Of a stretch of DNA of 64,000 bases, positions 1-13,000 are shown one piece after another. A model generated the notes under the pieces. It ran no database searches. It was not told the DNA's origin and saw only the letters and a program-made list of their open reading frames with translations. The number at the start of each line of letters is the position of its first letter. Positions within the stretch are counted from its first letter, which is position 1. This stretch comes from Nautilus pompilius (Eukaryota; Mollusca; Cephalopoda; Nautilida; Nautilidae). The position numbers and the translations under genes are program-made. The stretch lies in the NCBI GenBank assembly GCA_018389105.1, contig JACATO010000308.1:496001-560000 (forward strand), in the 5' to 3' direction.

Positions 1-771
1 CCCTGTTTATAACAAAGCTAATGAACCTGTTTTAGAAACCTTTCCCTATTGGGAGGATCAAGCACTGGAGCAGTCAAAACCAGGTCAAGGCACCTGTTTA
101 GTTTTTATTAAAAAGTCTACTGTAAAATATCTACTCAAAATTAATGTCATCTCACAAAAAATAGTCCTTATGACAGTAACAGAGCATGATTTCCAAAATG
201 TAGATAGTTCAATTACCACTAATGATTATGGGAAATACCCAAACTATTTACTTTTAATGTAATCTCTCACCATATATATGTATTTGTAAAGAATCCAGAA
301 GTAAATTTTATTTAAGCATAGCAGTAAATATAGGATCTGCAATCCTACTTAATATATGATGCTCTGACAATGCAATTCAGTAATTTTTAAAAAAATATTT
401 ACTACTAGTACATACAACACAAGGATGCATAATTTTTTACCTGAATCTTTACAAACTCAAATTTTGAAACAAGCTTATTTTTAAAGTTGCATATATTTCT
501 TAGAATAGCAGCAATGTATTTTCTTTAGAACTAACTAATTAGTGATTCCATTAATACAAATTACTTGTATAAATTAGATTTTAACCACTTTTTAAGGTTT
601 TCTCAAAATTACTTTGTTATAAACTGAACAATGGTAAAGTACTAAAACAAAATGCCAAAAATATAGACTTAAAATAAGAACACAAAAACACAAATGAATA
701 AAAGTTCTGCTCTAAATCCAATGAAAATAAAACTGCATGTCTGAAAATCTTTAAAGATTTAAATCATCTAC
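1..771. other. Intron of TCTN2-like gene, no gene seen
   Basis: AT-rich sequence downstream of exon 19 on the minus strand. One short open stretch (about 107-38, minus strand, after a possible acceptor) has the right phase but shows no similarity to tectonics and was not accepted as an exon. Confidence 0.5.
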
Positions 772-1083
772 CTGATGTAGCCTCCAATAATTTCATTGAT
801 GGGCTCTCCATGAATCTGGCCAGTCTCAGCATACATGATATCCAAGTGTACACCCACAGGAATATCCAAGCACAAACCAGTGAGAAAATCCTCAGTACGT
901 TCCATAACTGTTGAGTTATCTTCTGATGTATTTCCTGTAATTGTCTTTGAAGTAACCGGTGTTTTTATCTGGGTAGTAGTTACCCCTGCTGTAAACATTT
1001 CCGTGTCATTTACTGTCATATTCTCTGTTGGGATCCCTGTCATATTCTCTGTGATATTTTCAAACAATGATGACAAGTCCTGC
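772..1083 (-). CDS. TCTN2: TCTN2-like exon 19
   Basis: This 312-nt exon enters and leaves in phase 2. Acceptor tttctttag ends at 1084 and donor gtagatg starts at 771. It encodes a Thr/Asn-rich stretch with several N-glycosylation sequons (NIT, NMT, NDT, NTS, NST), then the conserved block GLCLDIPVG and the end NEIIGGYIR. The corresponding human block is followed by a Cys-rich segment and a transmembrane helix, which I do not find between 1 and 771. Confidence 0.88.
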
Positions 1084-4000
1084 CTAAAGAAAGAGTTAAC
1101 ACAACAGCATGACTTTAATAGTACCAATGATTCAGAAGTTTTTTTTACAGTAAATCAGGAACATACAATGAATTTGGCCTGTTTATCATCTGACTGCAGC
1201 CACACTTTATATAATGTGACCAATGTTTCACCTTTATGTGGTACACAGTAGAGTGGATGTTGATTTGGAGTCTACTGCTCAGACATTCAGTCAGCTTCCA
1301 CATGTTAGCATCAAATTTCGTCTCCTTACAGATTTTCCATTTTTTTGGTTAATTTAACCCTGAAGATTTATATAAATGGCATTGAATAAGGTTTGTGATG
1401 TTATGCCCAAAAGAGCAAGAAAATCTATTACCCTGGACCAGAAAATAAAAATCCTTGATAAGTTAAGAGAAGGCATTTGTGCCGTTTTGGTTGCTCGCCA
1501 ATACAATTTAAATGAATTGACCATGCATATCGTTAAAAAATTAGAGACTGTATAAAAACAACAACTCCTGTGAGTCCTAGTGTTGTTGGTGACAAGAATT
1601 CCTCATTTAGACAAGGTTGAGAAACTCCTTAATCTTTGGATCAATGAAATGATCAGTACAAAAGAGTCAGTTGTCACTGGTGCAGCAACTAGGGCTAAAT
1701 AAAGTTTTGCCTCTGTAGGAACACGTAGCCAGAAGTGAAGGAAAAAGTAGACACCAAGCCATTCACTGCTAGCAGGGATTGACTGTACAAATTTGTTCAG
1801 TGCTATAATCTGCAAAATGTGAAGTTACGAGGCAAAGCCAGATCTGATGATCAAGACAGTGCTAGCAATTTTAAGGGAGTTTTTATAATAAACAAAATGA
1901 AGGCTATGAAACCACCCAAGCTTTTAACTGTAATGAAACAGACCATATACTTAATGCCTCAAGTTATGTGTTATGTATCTTCTGCATCACTCGAAGTTTG
2001 ACCATACAACCTTTACATATGAATGTATCATATATTTTTTAAAACATTATTGACTTGATTTTTCACCAACCTACTAGTATCTGAAAGCAGAGCTGAGATC
2101 TGCTGTTACTTTACTTGTGGCAGATTTCAATATCATAGCTCAAAATTATAGTGTCCCGCACTAAGCCACGTTAAGTAGATTTTCAAGGAATGTGGTTTAA
2201 TTGACAATGTTTATTAATTGCAATATTTATTTCCAAAACAACAATTATTAATAATGTATACAGATACTCCCCAACTTACGACCACCCGCAGTTACGACCA
2301 TGTGTAAAAAAAAATTCAAATATTCCCGTGTGCCGTACGAGAGTCACTATGGCAACGTATATCTCCCAGCAGCAGCATCGAGTTTTCTCTTGGCACCAGT
2401 TATACTTCAGCTGTCATATCGCAAGTATCTCGCTTAGCTTCTATGGATTTACCCCCCATCCCACCAAAGGTGTTGTGCAAAAGGAAGATTTCTCCATCTA
2501 CTAATACACCAGGCAAGAAACAGGGGAAGTCACTTGATTTGGAAGTTAAAATGAAAATAATTAGCCAACATGAAGGGGGGGGGAGTAAATGCTGTCGCAT
2601 GTGATCTACAGTTGTCCCATTCAACGATCTCCATTCTTAAGGACAAGGAAAGAGTCTTGGATACAGTAAAAGTTTCGGCCTCCATGCAGTCGACGATAAT
2701 AACAAAGAAGCGACAAGGACCTATCCACGAAATGGAGAAATTGTTGATGCTCTGGATGGAAGACCAGACACAAAAACGGGCACCCATAAGCCTACTAACA
2801 ATTCAAGCTAAGGATAGAAGTATTTTCGAGACTTTGAAGGAACAAATAGGAGATGACTACAAGGAAAACTTTCAAGCAAGCAATGGATGGTTCAATCGCT
2901 TCAAAAAAGATACAATCTGCATAATGTCTGAGTAACAAGAGATAAAATGAAATGTATTACGTAGTACAATACATACTAGTAATGCATATAAAATACCCCC
3001 CCCAAAAAAAGGTAAAATACGTATAGGCCTTCAAGTTACGTTCATATCAACTTATGGTCAGAACGGAACCCGGTTGTAAGTCAGGGAGTACCTGTAGTTA
3101 TTTCAGTTATGCAGTGAGTTTGTACATGGTAACAGTACATTATTAATGCTTTGTGCAGTAAGAAGGAATAAAATTAACAGTAATTCTAAGGGAACTGGTC
3201 TATGTATGCTCATGTAAGTATATTGCAGCTAAGGGTTTTATATTTTAGTAACATGCGTCCCGCTCACAACAACCTGATGGTTAAAACAGTTTCCCGGATA
3301 TGCAGTCTGTGATAAAAGTCTGGACTTCTGCAGGAGATGAATTAAAAATAAAGGTTGATTGACAGTCCACCCCTCCTCAAAACATCAAGCCTAGGTAATT
3401 TACAGAAAGTTTATTAAAAATGTGGTCAAAGCTCTTGATAATGCAACGTCTCTAGGAGACATTTTAAACATCTATGGACTAGATGATATAAAGTAAGATG
3501 AACAAATTTAAACAAACCTTTCTCTATATAAACTATTTAACAGAAGTCAGTTTTTTGTAAAATAATCAGTCATAGTATCAGATAACTCAGACCTTTTAGG
3601 TGACAAACTCTGGAGAAATAATCTACTAATTTTACTTTAAACATTTATTATTATTATACAAAACTATAAATGAACAAAAAATTCAAATATAAAACAGAAA
3701 TTTCTGCTCCAAAATGTAAGTCCGAAGTTTCTTCACGTCTTGAATATTCTGCACAAGTGTGGAAACTTTATTAAAGAGAAGATATGAAATTATTTTTTTA
3801 AAAGTTCAGCACAGAAACACTAGTACATCTTTTAGTTTTAGATATTTAGAATAGGTGACAGCAAGCTACTGGACTGCCAAGTTTGTTTACCATATCTCCC
3901 AGGCATGGTTTCCTCTCACTCATCTTCACCAGCAGCTGCATGGGTCTCCCCCACACACTAAAAACAAAGAGTTCACACAAGGTTTTCCGAGTAAATATGG

Positions 4001-7000
4001 TAGAAGTACCCTGGGTAACTCCTCATGGCTTACACCCTGACCACCACTGAAGAGGCACCAACTATATCCAGATAACTTGCTTGATCACCAAAGCTAACCT
4101 CCTGCACATCCCCCCTCTAGCTTGCTGTTGAGAGAAGTCTTTAGAGCTTGAAAGTCAGGAGTTTTCAAGGAAAAGAAAAAAATGTGGACTATGCTGAACA
4201 ATGAAAAATATTACAGTAACCACATTTGGACTTCAGGCTTTAAGATTAGGGGTTTAAAAATGGTGTGAGGGTTTTGAGAATATGGACTTATTATCTGGCT
4301 ATCTACAAGTACTGATACTTCCGTCATAATTGCAAGTTGACTAAGGGTTCAGCACAGCTTGAAACTATAAATATTTTATTAGCAAAATAATAAGGAATGG
4401 AATAAATTCCCAGCAAATCCAGTTAATAAATGTTTCTCTCCATGTGGAGACCTTGCATAAGTTATGGTAGCTTTCTGTCTTCTTGTAACTACCAAACTAA
4501 ACTAAATGTTGTTTTATTTCCACTTCCTTCCCATTACTAATTATTTTTTAAAAAGTGAAATTAAAGAATTTACTCGATCCTTTCACATAGAATCAGTTAG
4601 GAAAACAAACATTTTAGATTTACCATGCATAATGTTAGATCAAACGGTATTAAAGCACCAACAACAGAACTTATTAAATCAGAATTTTTGTTTATGTTCC
4701 GATATATTAGTTTAAGTGGAAAAATGTGTGCATACAACATAAAAACATTGTGTTTTGCTAATTTGAATATCAGCAATTTAATTTTTGAAAGCAGACGTTT
4801 GACATACATAGTGGTATTGGGAAAATGGTGAAATGAAACACAAGTGCAAATTTATATTTTATGCTTAACTGAAGGTTTATATTAGTCCATCTCACAGCTG
4901 ATCGCATGTCTTTTGTTGTATTGTGGTGGTGCAGTGGAATGATTTTAAATACTTTATTCTTAGAAATGTACCATGACATGAGAAATCTACATAGCATTAT
5001 GTAATGTTACCAGTAACAACCCCCCCAACCCTACTGTAAGGCTCCATAACGCTTTGACATACACCCACCCACCTCCCAAAGCATTATGTAATTTTTTACA
5101 GCCCCTTTGTACCTGAAGATGTCTATCCAGTGATCCAGTGCCAATGGAGAGCTGTAACTGTAACGCCCCAGTTTGTCTGCTGGCATCAAGGCATTCAGCT
5201 GATGCAACGTCCAATTTCTATAATAAAAAATAAAAATTCTTGAAAGACTGAAAGCTAAAAAAAACAAAATAAAAAGAAGATTAAACTATTATAGACATCA
5301 GTGTGAAAAAAGTGTTATAAGAGTGATAATTTGAAACTAACCTGAGATTCTGACAGTCATTCAGTGTTTCAAATCTCAACTGAACACTACAACCCGACAA
5401 CAGATCATGTCCAAAAGTGATTGGATAGCGAGAGGCATACCAACAGAGACTGCTCGGGCCTAAAATATGTAAGAAAATATCTGGTATTTATTAATCGCAA
5501 AAAAATAAACAATGACCTGGAGGCTCAACTCTATGTGGCTTAAAATCAAATTTCTAAGAGATATTTCCCCTCTAAGTATAAGCTAAGATGGCTTTCTGTG
5601 TCCTTGTAGCAACTAAACTGAAACTAAACTAGTAAGACCAGTGGTTGTTTGTTAAGAAATTAACTCCAGCACATTCCTTCATCACGTTTAGACGTGCAAA
5701 TGCATTCAAATGGGTCGCTGTGTTTCTGGTTACCTATTAACAAGAGTAACATATAACAAGATAGTGTAATCTAAAATAAGATAAATAGTGCAACCAATTG
5801 GTAAGAAAGACAGTAGAATATCAGATTTTACTAAGCAGAACTGTTAGAATAGAGACTCTTTAAAGCTCAGGTTAGACCTTATTTAGAATATGTAGCCACT
5901 TAGTTGCCTTGTTTTGTTGAAAATATCAACAGGTTGGAAGAGGTACAAACATATTTTACTGCAATGATTTAGTGAATGAAGGATCTTAGTTATTCTGAAC
6001 AATTAGAAAAATATAAAATCTTAATTTTGCGTATCAAAGATTACAGGAAGATTTAACAGAGACATTAAAATTTTTAAAAGGTAAGGAACAAGTAAAATAA
6101 AATTTTTTTTTAGGATTTAGGCAACAAGAGGTCAGTCATAATATAAAACTTCATAAAACATAGTAGGCTTGACATCCCCTTTTCTTCCCAATAAACCATT
6201 CAATCTACCACCCATTTAAAAATAATTAGATAGGTGGGTTGAAAGAACAAAGGCATTGTATAAATTTAAAGGGTTACTGGCCCTCTAAAAATAATTTTAT
6301 AAAGAAAACAAAAATCCAATATAATGAATGTTTTTTAAACCCTGTGTGTACCACGTCAGTTTTCTACCTTATACCACCTGGGATTAATTTGCACCTCAAA
6401 CTAGAAGCACTAGTTAGTATTTATGTTGAAAAGGCTGTACATTTAGTAGTTAAACACTCAAAATGCAAAACATGTGGGGTTTGAAGCAATATAGTTCAAC
6501 CTGTGCTAAATAATACAGATCTGAGGTTAGTTGTCAAGTAAAAAACAATATCAACAACAACAACAAAATTCACAATTCTAGAAATCATTAGGTCACAGCC
6601 AGAGCAGCATATAGAAAAAATATTTATTAAGAACAAATGAGTTCAGTCTACAGAAATTATAGCTAAAGGATAAAGTTGCAACAACAAAAAAAGTTATATT
6701 ATTGATGAATATTTTTATTTTTCAGTTTCTGTGTGGTATTTAAAATGTAAATAGTTTTTTAACATTCAGAATTTTTTTTTCCTTTAATTATTTAGATATT
6801 TATTCTTGTAGTGAATTTTGGTTTTCTATTTATTGGAATAAAACTTGTAGATAACAACCAACATTAATTGAATAGAAAAAAAGTATTGCTTAGAAAAAAC
6901 AACAAATGAGCTAATAATTTTATAATTCACTATAATGATAATAAGGTGAATACAGTAACAAAGATTCAAAATCTTACCTGGATACCACACACCTGTCTGG

Positions 7001-10000
7001 CTACTGTGGTTTAAATCTACATACAAAAACTCTTTAGTGGAAGAGTTCAAAATGGACAGCCCACTAAAAATAGGTTTACCAACATTGTAACCTGAAAAAT
7101 AAACCTATGCTTATTTTTCTCAATAATTTCTCATTTGAAGGATCATATCCTGAAGATAGAAAATGTTTGTGTAAGTTGTGGAAGCTCTGTTCCTGAGACT
7201 TTCTTGGTGTTGCATAGCCCTAATATAATCTTTTAAACAGTAATACAACATCATAAGTTATGAAAATAACAGACTTTCACTGATTTTGTCAAAGCAATAA
7301 TATAAAAATAGAATAACTAAACAATATAGGATATTTTAATTTTTGTTTTACTGCTTTGAAAAAGCTGAGAAGAAACTACGCCTAAATAGTATGCAAAGTC
7401 AAGCCAGTCCCAAACATGATTTGGTCTTGAGCACAACACCATGGCTAGTAGTCTACCATTGGACCACTCCCTGCCTCAATTAGTTGAATACAAAGTCAAT
7501 GAAAACTCAGTTATTACCATAACTTATAATGTTTTATTTCCATATAAAAGATTATATAATTTATAGTAGCTCTTCCAGAGTAAATGCTGCAAATCACTCT
7601 GCAACAGACTAAATTTTCATTAGGGAAATCACTAGGATAAACTAAATTTTAATGACCTTTCTGGATTGCAATCAATTCCAGCTTTCTTGAATGTTTCATT
7701 TTATTCGCAGTCTGGATGAAAGTAATATATGCTTGCAATTTTCAAATGAAACCTGGCTAAAATAGCAATGCTGTAACGGCGTTTAGCAGAATTTTTATTT
7801 GAATGTCCCTAGTACATCATGAAATCGCCATGTTACACTTGGAAGTCTGCAGCTTTATCCTTAAAAAATAAAGATGTAACAAGGAAATAAGAGAGTTATT
7901 TATTAAAACAATCTGTTCAAAGACCTTACTCTAAACAAATTAACTAAGTAGAATGAAACAAGACACTAGTTTGTTTCAAAAGTGAACAAGATGGCATGTT
8001 TATGGTAAGATTATTTGATGGTCTAGCTTTTAGATTTAGTTCCAAGAATGTGAAATTGGTAGTTTATATAATTCCACATTGCACTAATAATTTTAAGCAT
8101 AGAATTAGAATTTTATAAAGCTTATTTTTCAAACCTTGTAATAATTTATGTTCATTAAAACTTTGAAATGATGTAAATGTCATTAAACCTGGTGCTTATT
8201 TCAAATTCTACTACAACTTGTATGTAAATATATTGTGATATTTGTATAAAGTGCAATAAGGAATTATGTGAAATTACTGGCATTAGATGTTTAATGTAAC
8301 ATGTAAACAATGAAGCCTATTATCAAGTTACGGACAGAATGTTTTTGATGGTGCAGATTTACAGAGAGTATTTCTTATCACCTTATTAGTTGGCAATTAC
8401 CTCAGAAACCAGTGTCAGAAATTTGTGGTAAAGAAATTAAGAAATGTAAGGATTACTACTGTAATTTTTTCCAGTTTAGACTTGATTATATGAAAAAGTA
8501 AAATATCCAATCAATGCTGCAGCTATAACGAGCAATTAATTATTACTGATATACAATTTACAGATTTAAAATGTAAATGTGAACTGCAAGAGTAACAAAT
8601 TACAATAGATAGCAATGCTTGGACATATGCATATCGGTAACTAGACTGCCAAAACTACTAAATAATGTACTGTAAGTATATTTGGAATACTTAAAGCCAT
8701 TTTTCCAAGCTAGTTATTAGATCATCAAGAAAAGTTCTAAACATGTTGCTCGCATTCACACATGCCATTGGGCCACGTGTGTTTATGTCTGAATAACATT
8801 ACATAATTCTGATGTCATCTTCACAGCTGATGAAACAACATTGTGCTTTGTGAAAAATGTGAACTTCTAAAAGTTTAGGCTCTTTCAAAGACTAACTTGT
8901 TTGTATTTCTAACTGTGCAATCATTTATAATATTATTATTATCACCTAAGCCTAAAAGGTAAAAACTTGAATGGCATATTGGAATAAAAACAAACAAGTT
9001 GTTTAAGAAGTTTAGTGATGCATATTTCATCTTCGTAGTATTCAGAAAATTTAGTTCTGCTACTACTATTAAAGAGATTTTTAAATTCCTGAACTGGCCC
9101 TCTACTTACAATAAAACCTGTCTATAAAGATCACTTTGATGCTAGTAAAAAAAATAAACAGAGGTCTACTTACCCACATAACCAGGTCGATGAATTGGTG
9201 TAGTGTTGCCTAGCCCACTGTGCTCAAATGTGACTTTGTATAACTGAGTCAACATTGCAGATTCATTTATTTCCATGTAGTCCTCTTTTATCTGAGTCAC
9301 TTGCTCTGTTCTATTCATGGTGGTATTAGCAGTGGAATTGTAAACTTCATGTGTTACAGTTTCAGTATAGAAAATGTTTTTGTTCCTATTTTTTATTGTG
9401 CGCATGGAGATGTTACCCAAAATCACTGTGGCATTTAGCAGCAGAATTTTTGTGCCTGACCATATGAACTTATAACGAACATCCACCACTGCATTGTTAC
9501 ATGTGTGAGGGGATGTTGAATCATCATAAATGGGTGCTGGAGGGCGAGTGTATCCATCGTCCCAGATACATCGTGGAGGAAACTCCTCTTCATGCTTACC
9601 ATAACAACTATTATTTCTTACATCATCAAGACAAATGCTCTTTTCTATTATTGGGTTCAGTAAGTTGACCTGTTTTCCCTGCATATCATCTAAATTTTTC
9701 AGTGACTTCACATATTTTGACAGATCTGTAGCACAATAATAGTGGACATCTGTTCTGGCCACAGTCTTGGTAGACAGATCACTGAGGACATGATAAGGGG
9801 TGAGACAGTGAGGACTGGTCATGGATGTTGGCAGAACATAAATATGTGCACTCAGTACAGTGTCAATACTACACAAATCTTTACTCATCTTGTATACGCA
9901 GTCACTTTCTTTATCCAGCAAGAATTGTACTGGTGCTGTGGTGAGACACTTGCCAGCCAAGATTCTTTGAGGTAAAGCTAGAATTCCTAACAGAGCATTA

Positions 10001-13000
10001 GAAACATTCTGTCGAATAGTGTTAACAGTCTGTCCATGTTTATACTGCATTTCATTAACTTTGTCACCATGTACTGCATCCTTTCTGTCCAAGTGAAAAA
10101 AAAAAAAAACATATGTGGCTATACATATAATAAAATTTTTTTAAAGTTGCAGTTTTATTCTCTCCAATGTTCACACATTTCTCTTCCAGCTTAGAGTTCT
10201 TAAAATGCTCCATTAGTAAGCTATCATTAAAAAAAACAATACAGAAAAGTCTATTTATCCAAACACCAAACATCCAAAAAAAAACCTGATGATCCTAATT
10301 TGCTCATATTCCAAATCAATTCTAAACCCAAAAATTTTAGAATCCGCACTTCAAACGTTTATATTTCCCACCATGAATTTTTTTTTTTACTGTTGCCACT
10401 GCTGCATGGAAGACACTTGGACGGTATCATTGTTCCTGGTCCTATGTTGGTTGAAAATGGTAAAAACATTTATCAGAAAATTGAATATTTAAAGAATTTT
10501 GCACATTCTCTGCTGCTGGAAAAAATCTGCAGATAATTATTGATTTAGGTCTCTTTGCAAAACAAAAAATAATGCTGATGAAATCAGACTTTTACGGTGT
10601 TGTCTTCCTCACAATACCTTGGCCTGTACTGATAAAAACTGACTGTGCTGAATTGTGCTAATGCTGCTGGAGTGCATTGACTCAAACTTTCAGTGATTAG
10701 TAAGTCAGCTTCCCAGAGCTTTTAAGAATGTTTGCCATTCTACAGTTATTTTACAAGACTCAAAAAAATGCATGAATGAATAAGAGAATATTTTCTGACT
10801 AGTTTTGTGAATATTTTGTCCTTTTTGTGAAGGAACATCTCAAGACCCTTGGTTTGCCTCAGGATAGCAAGACTCTTCTGTTAGATAACTGCAGAATAAT
10901 TAGTTGATGATACAAAATATAAAATGCCACAACAAAAAAGTAATACTAGGAAAACTCATCATCTACGAGGGGAAATTACCAGCTTTCATTATAGAATTTA
11001 ATATAAGGGGTGTCTAGAGCTTAGAGTGCAGTTAAACTAGTTACCCTAAAAAGGTCTTGGCATAAACTATGGATGTAAACTCTGATTTTAAAAATGAAGC
11101 CGATTTTGCTGGTTTCTCTTATTCTAATGTGCAATGAAATAAAAAAAAAGACCCAAGAACTTTTGATTCTTGTTAAATGTATTTTGTTTGTCCATCTCTC
11201 AACTTCAACTGGTGATCCTAACTCAACTATTAATCTTTCAAACATTAAAGAAAATATTATTGATAAATGGCTTAGATGTGATCAAAATACTCCTGTCACT
11301 TCTTCACTGACTGATGACTGGATAAAAATCTCTAAAAAATGTCAAATCAGCAAGACTATTTACTATTACTAACTTCTAACTCAAAAAAAATAAAAAAACT
11401 TTAAAATGATCTTGAACAACCTGATGATCCATCTCGTGTACTGTACTATGTATTATTTAGGCCTATTTGTATAACAATTTATCAATGTTGTACTTAATTT
11501 TTTTTCTGCAAAATAAGTATCATTTTGGGTAATAAGCCCATCTAAAGGGATCATACATGTCCAAACATCCAAATTTTCTGATTATCCAAAGTTGGTTAGG
11601 TCCCAAGAAAATTGGATAAATAGACTTTTACTGTATATGTATAAAAATGTATTTGAAATATGTTTTATTTAAAAAATTGTATGGCTAAATTAATGGATAC
11701 ATTAGTCACAAGTTCAAAAGATAAAATGAACTTTCTCTTTAGCAGATATATAGCTGATTCAATGCATTTACATTTAAATAATAATAATAGTATGCATGTT
11801 AAATATTTAATCTTAGTTTTGTGACACTCTCAATGATAAGGAAGTTGGTCTTCCAGCATGACATTGAAAGTTACAATCCTTTCTAAATGAATAAAATTCA
11901 GGTACTACTGGATTGGCCATCCAGATCCCCAAATTTAAATCCCAATGAGTATCTGTGGAATGTTTAGGGAACCAAGTGTGACATAGTATTGCAGCAGCAA
12001 TGAATAGCCATCCCAGCAACTCAAGTGAGATGTCTATTACAATTTATGCTTCAATGGCAGAAATTGTGCCTAACTGCATTGGATGTCCCTTATTCTTATA
12101 TTGAAAATCATCACCTATGAGAAACATTGGACATTTACCTATGTAAATTGAAACAATACAACATTAATTATCAACTGTTTTTTTTCAGTGTTGGATTATC
12201 TTCTACAACCACTTTGCTCCTAATTGTGACAATGGTTTGACAATTATTTATTCTGCCTTTCCTGTAGCTTAAAAGTAATGTATCATATTCAAATTACTTC
12301 CTCATTTGGGTTCTCTAATTACAAGGACTATAAACAAAAAGAAAAAAACTATATTATAGATAAAAAATTATATACTATACATTCTAGTTACTTCCCTACA
12401 TTTTGACAAACATGCTACAGTTAGTAATGTATTTAAAAAATTGGAGATTAAACATATTAGATTGGCAGGAGAAAAAATGTAGAGTTACTTCCTCCTGACT
12501 ATGCATACTAAAAAAAAAAGAAGAGTTAAGCTAATTTTCAATAAGGTGAAAATGCCTTCTAAAAACAGATTGTTGGCTGGTTTGTGTTGTTTGCTTTTTT
12601 TTACATTTATAATACAGAGACAATACATTTTCTTTCAACCATATGAAAAGGTTTCAGGTTTGTCCTTTCCATCCACACTAAACACAATAAAACAGAGATA
12701 GTCTAGGTGAGTACAGTACCTGTAGGAGAAGAAGGGATCAACTTCAACAAGTCTGTTCTTAAATTCTTTAAGATATTTCACTGACTCCTCTGTGCTATGA
12801 TACACTCGGAGGTAATCTCTATTCTCTGTCTGCACACAGATAAATGGAAATGTGTCCTCTTTGTACAAGTGCTTGGAGTAACAGCTATGCTCGACAACTG
12901 GTAATAATAGCTCAGTGCTCAGCTGGCCAGGTGTGCAAACATCAAATATCTTCTTGTCTTCATCTGAGCAGTCCTAAGTAATTGAAAACAGAAAAATGGA

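Noticed and set aside
38..107. Minus-strand open stretch after a possible acceptor, in the phase expected for TCTN2 exon 20
   Set aside because: The encoded text (CLDLVLTAPVLDPP) has no resemblance to the C-terminus of tectonics and runs into a stop without a strong donor.
835..1251. Plus-strand open frame of 138 codons
   Set aside because: Shadow of TCTN2-like exon 19 on the other strand.
6826..7050. Minus-strand 74-codon frame as a separate gene
   Set aside because: Exon 16 of the TCTN2-like gene read through its donor into the intron.
7390..7490. tRNA gene
   Set aside because: Only A-box- and B-box-like words on the minus strand; no cloverleaf could be formed. At best a SINE scrap.
9742..9975. 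Plus-strand open frame opposite exon 15
   Set aside because: Shadow of the large TCTN2-like exon; no motif.
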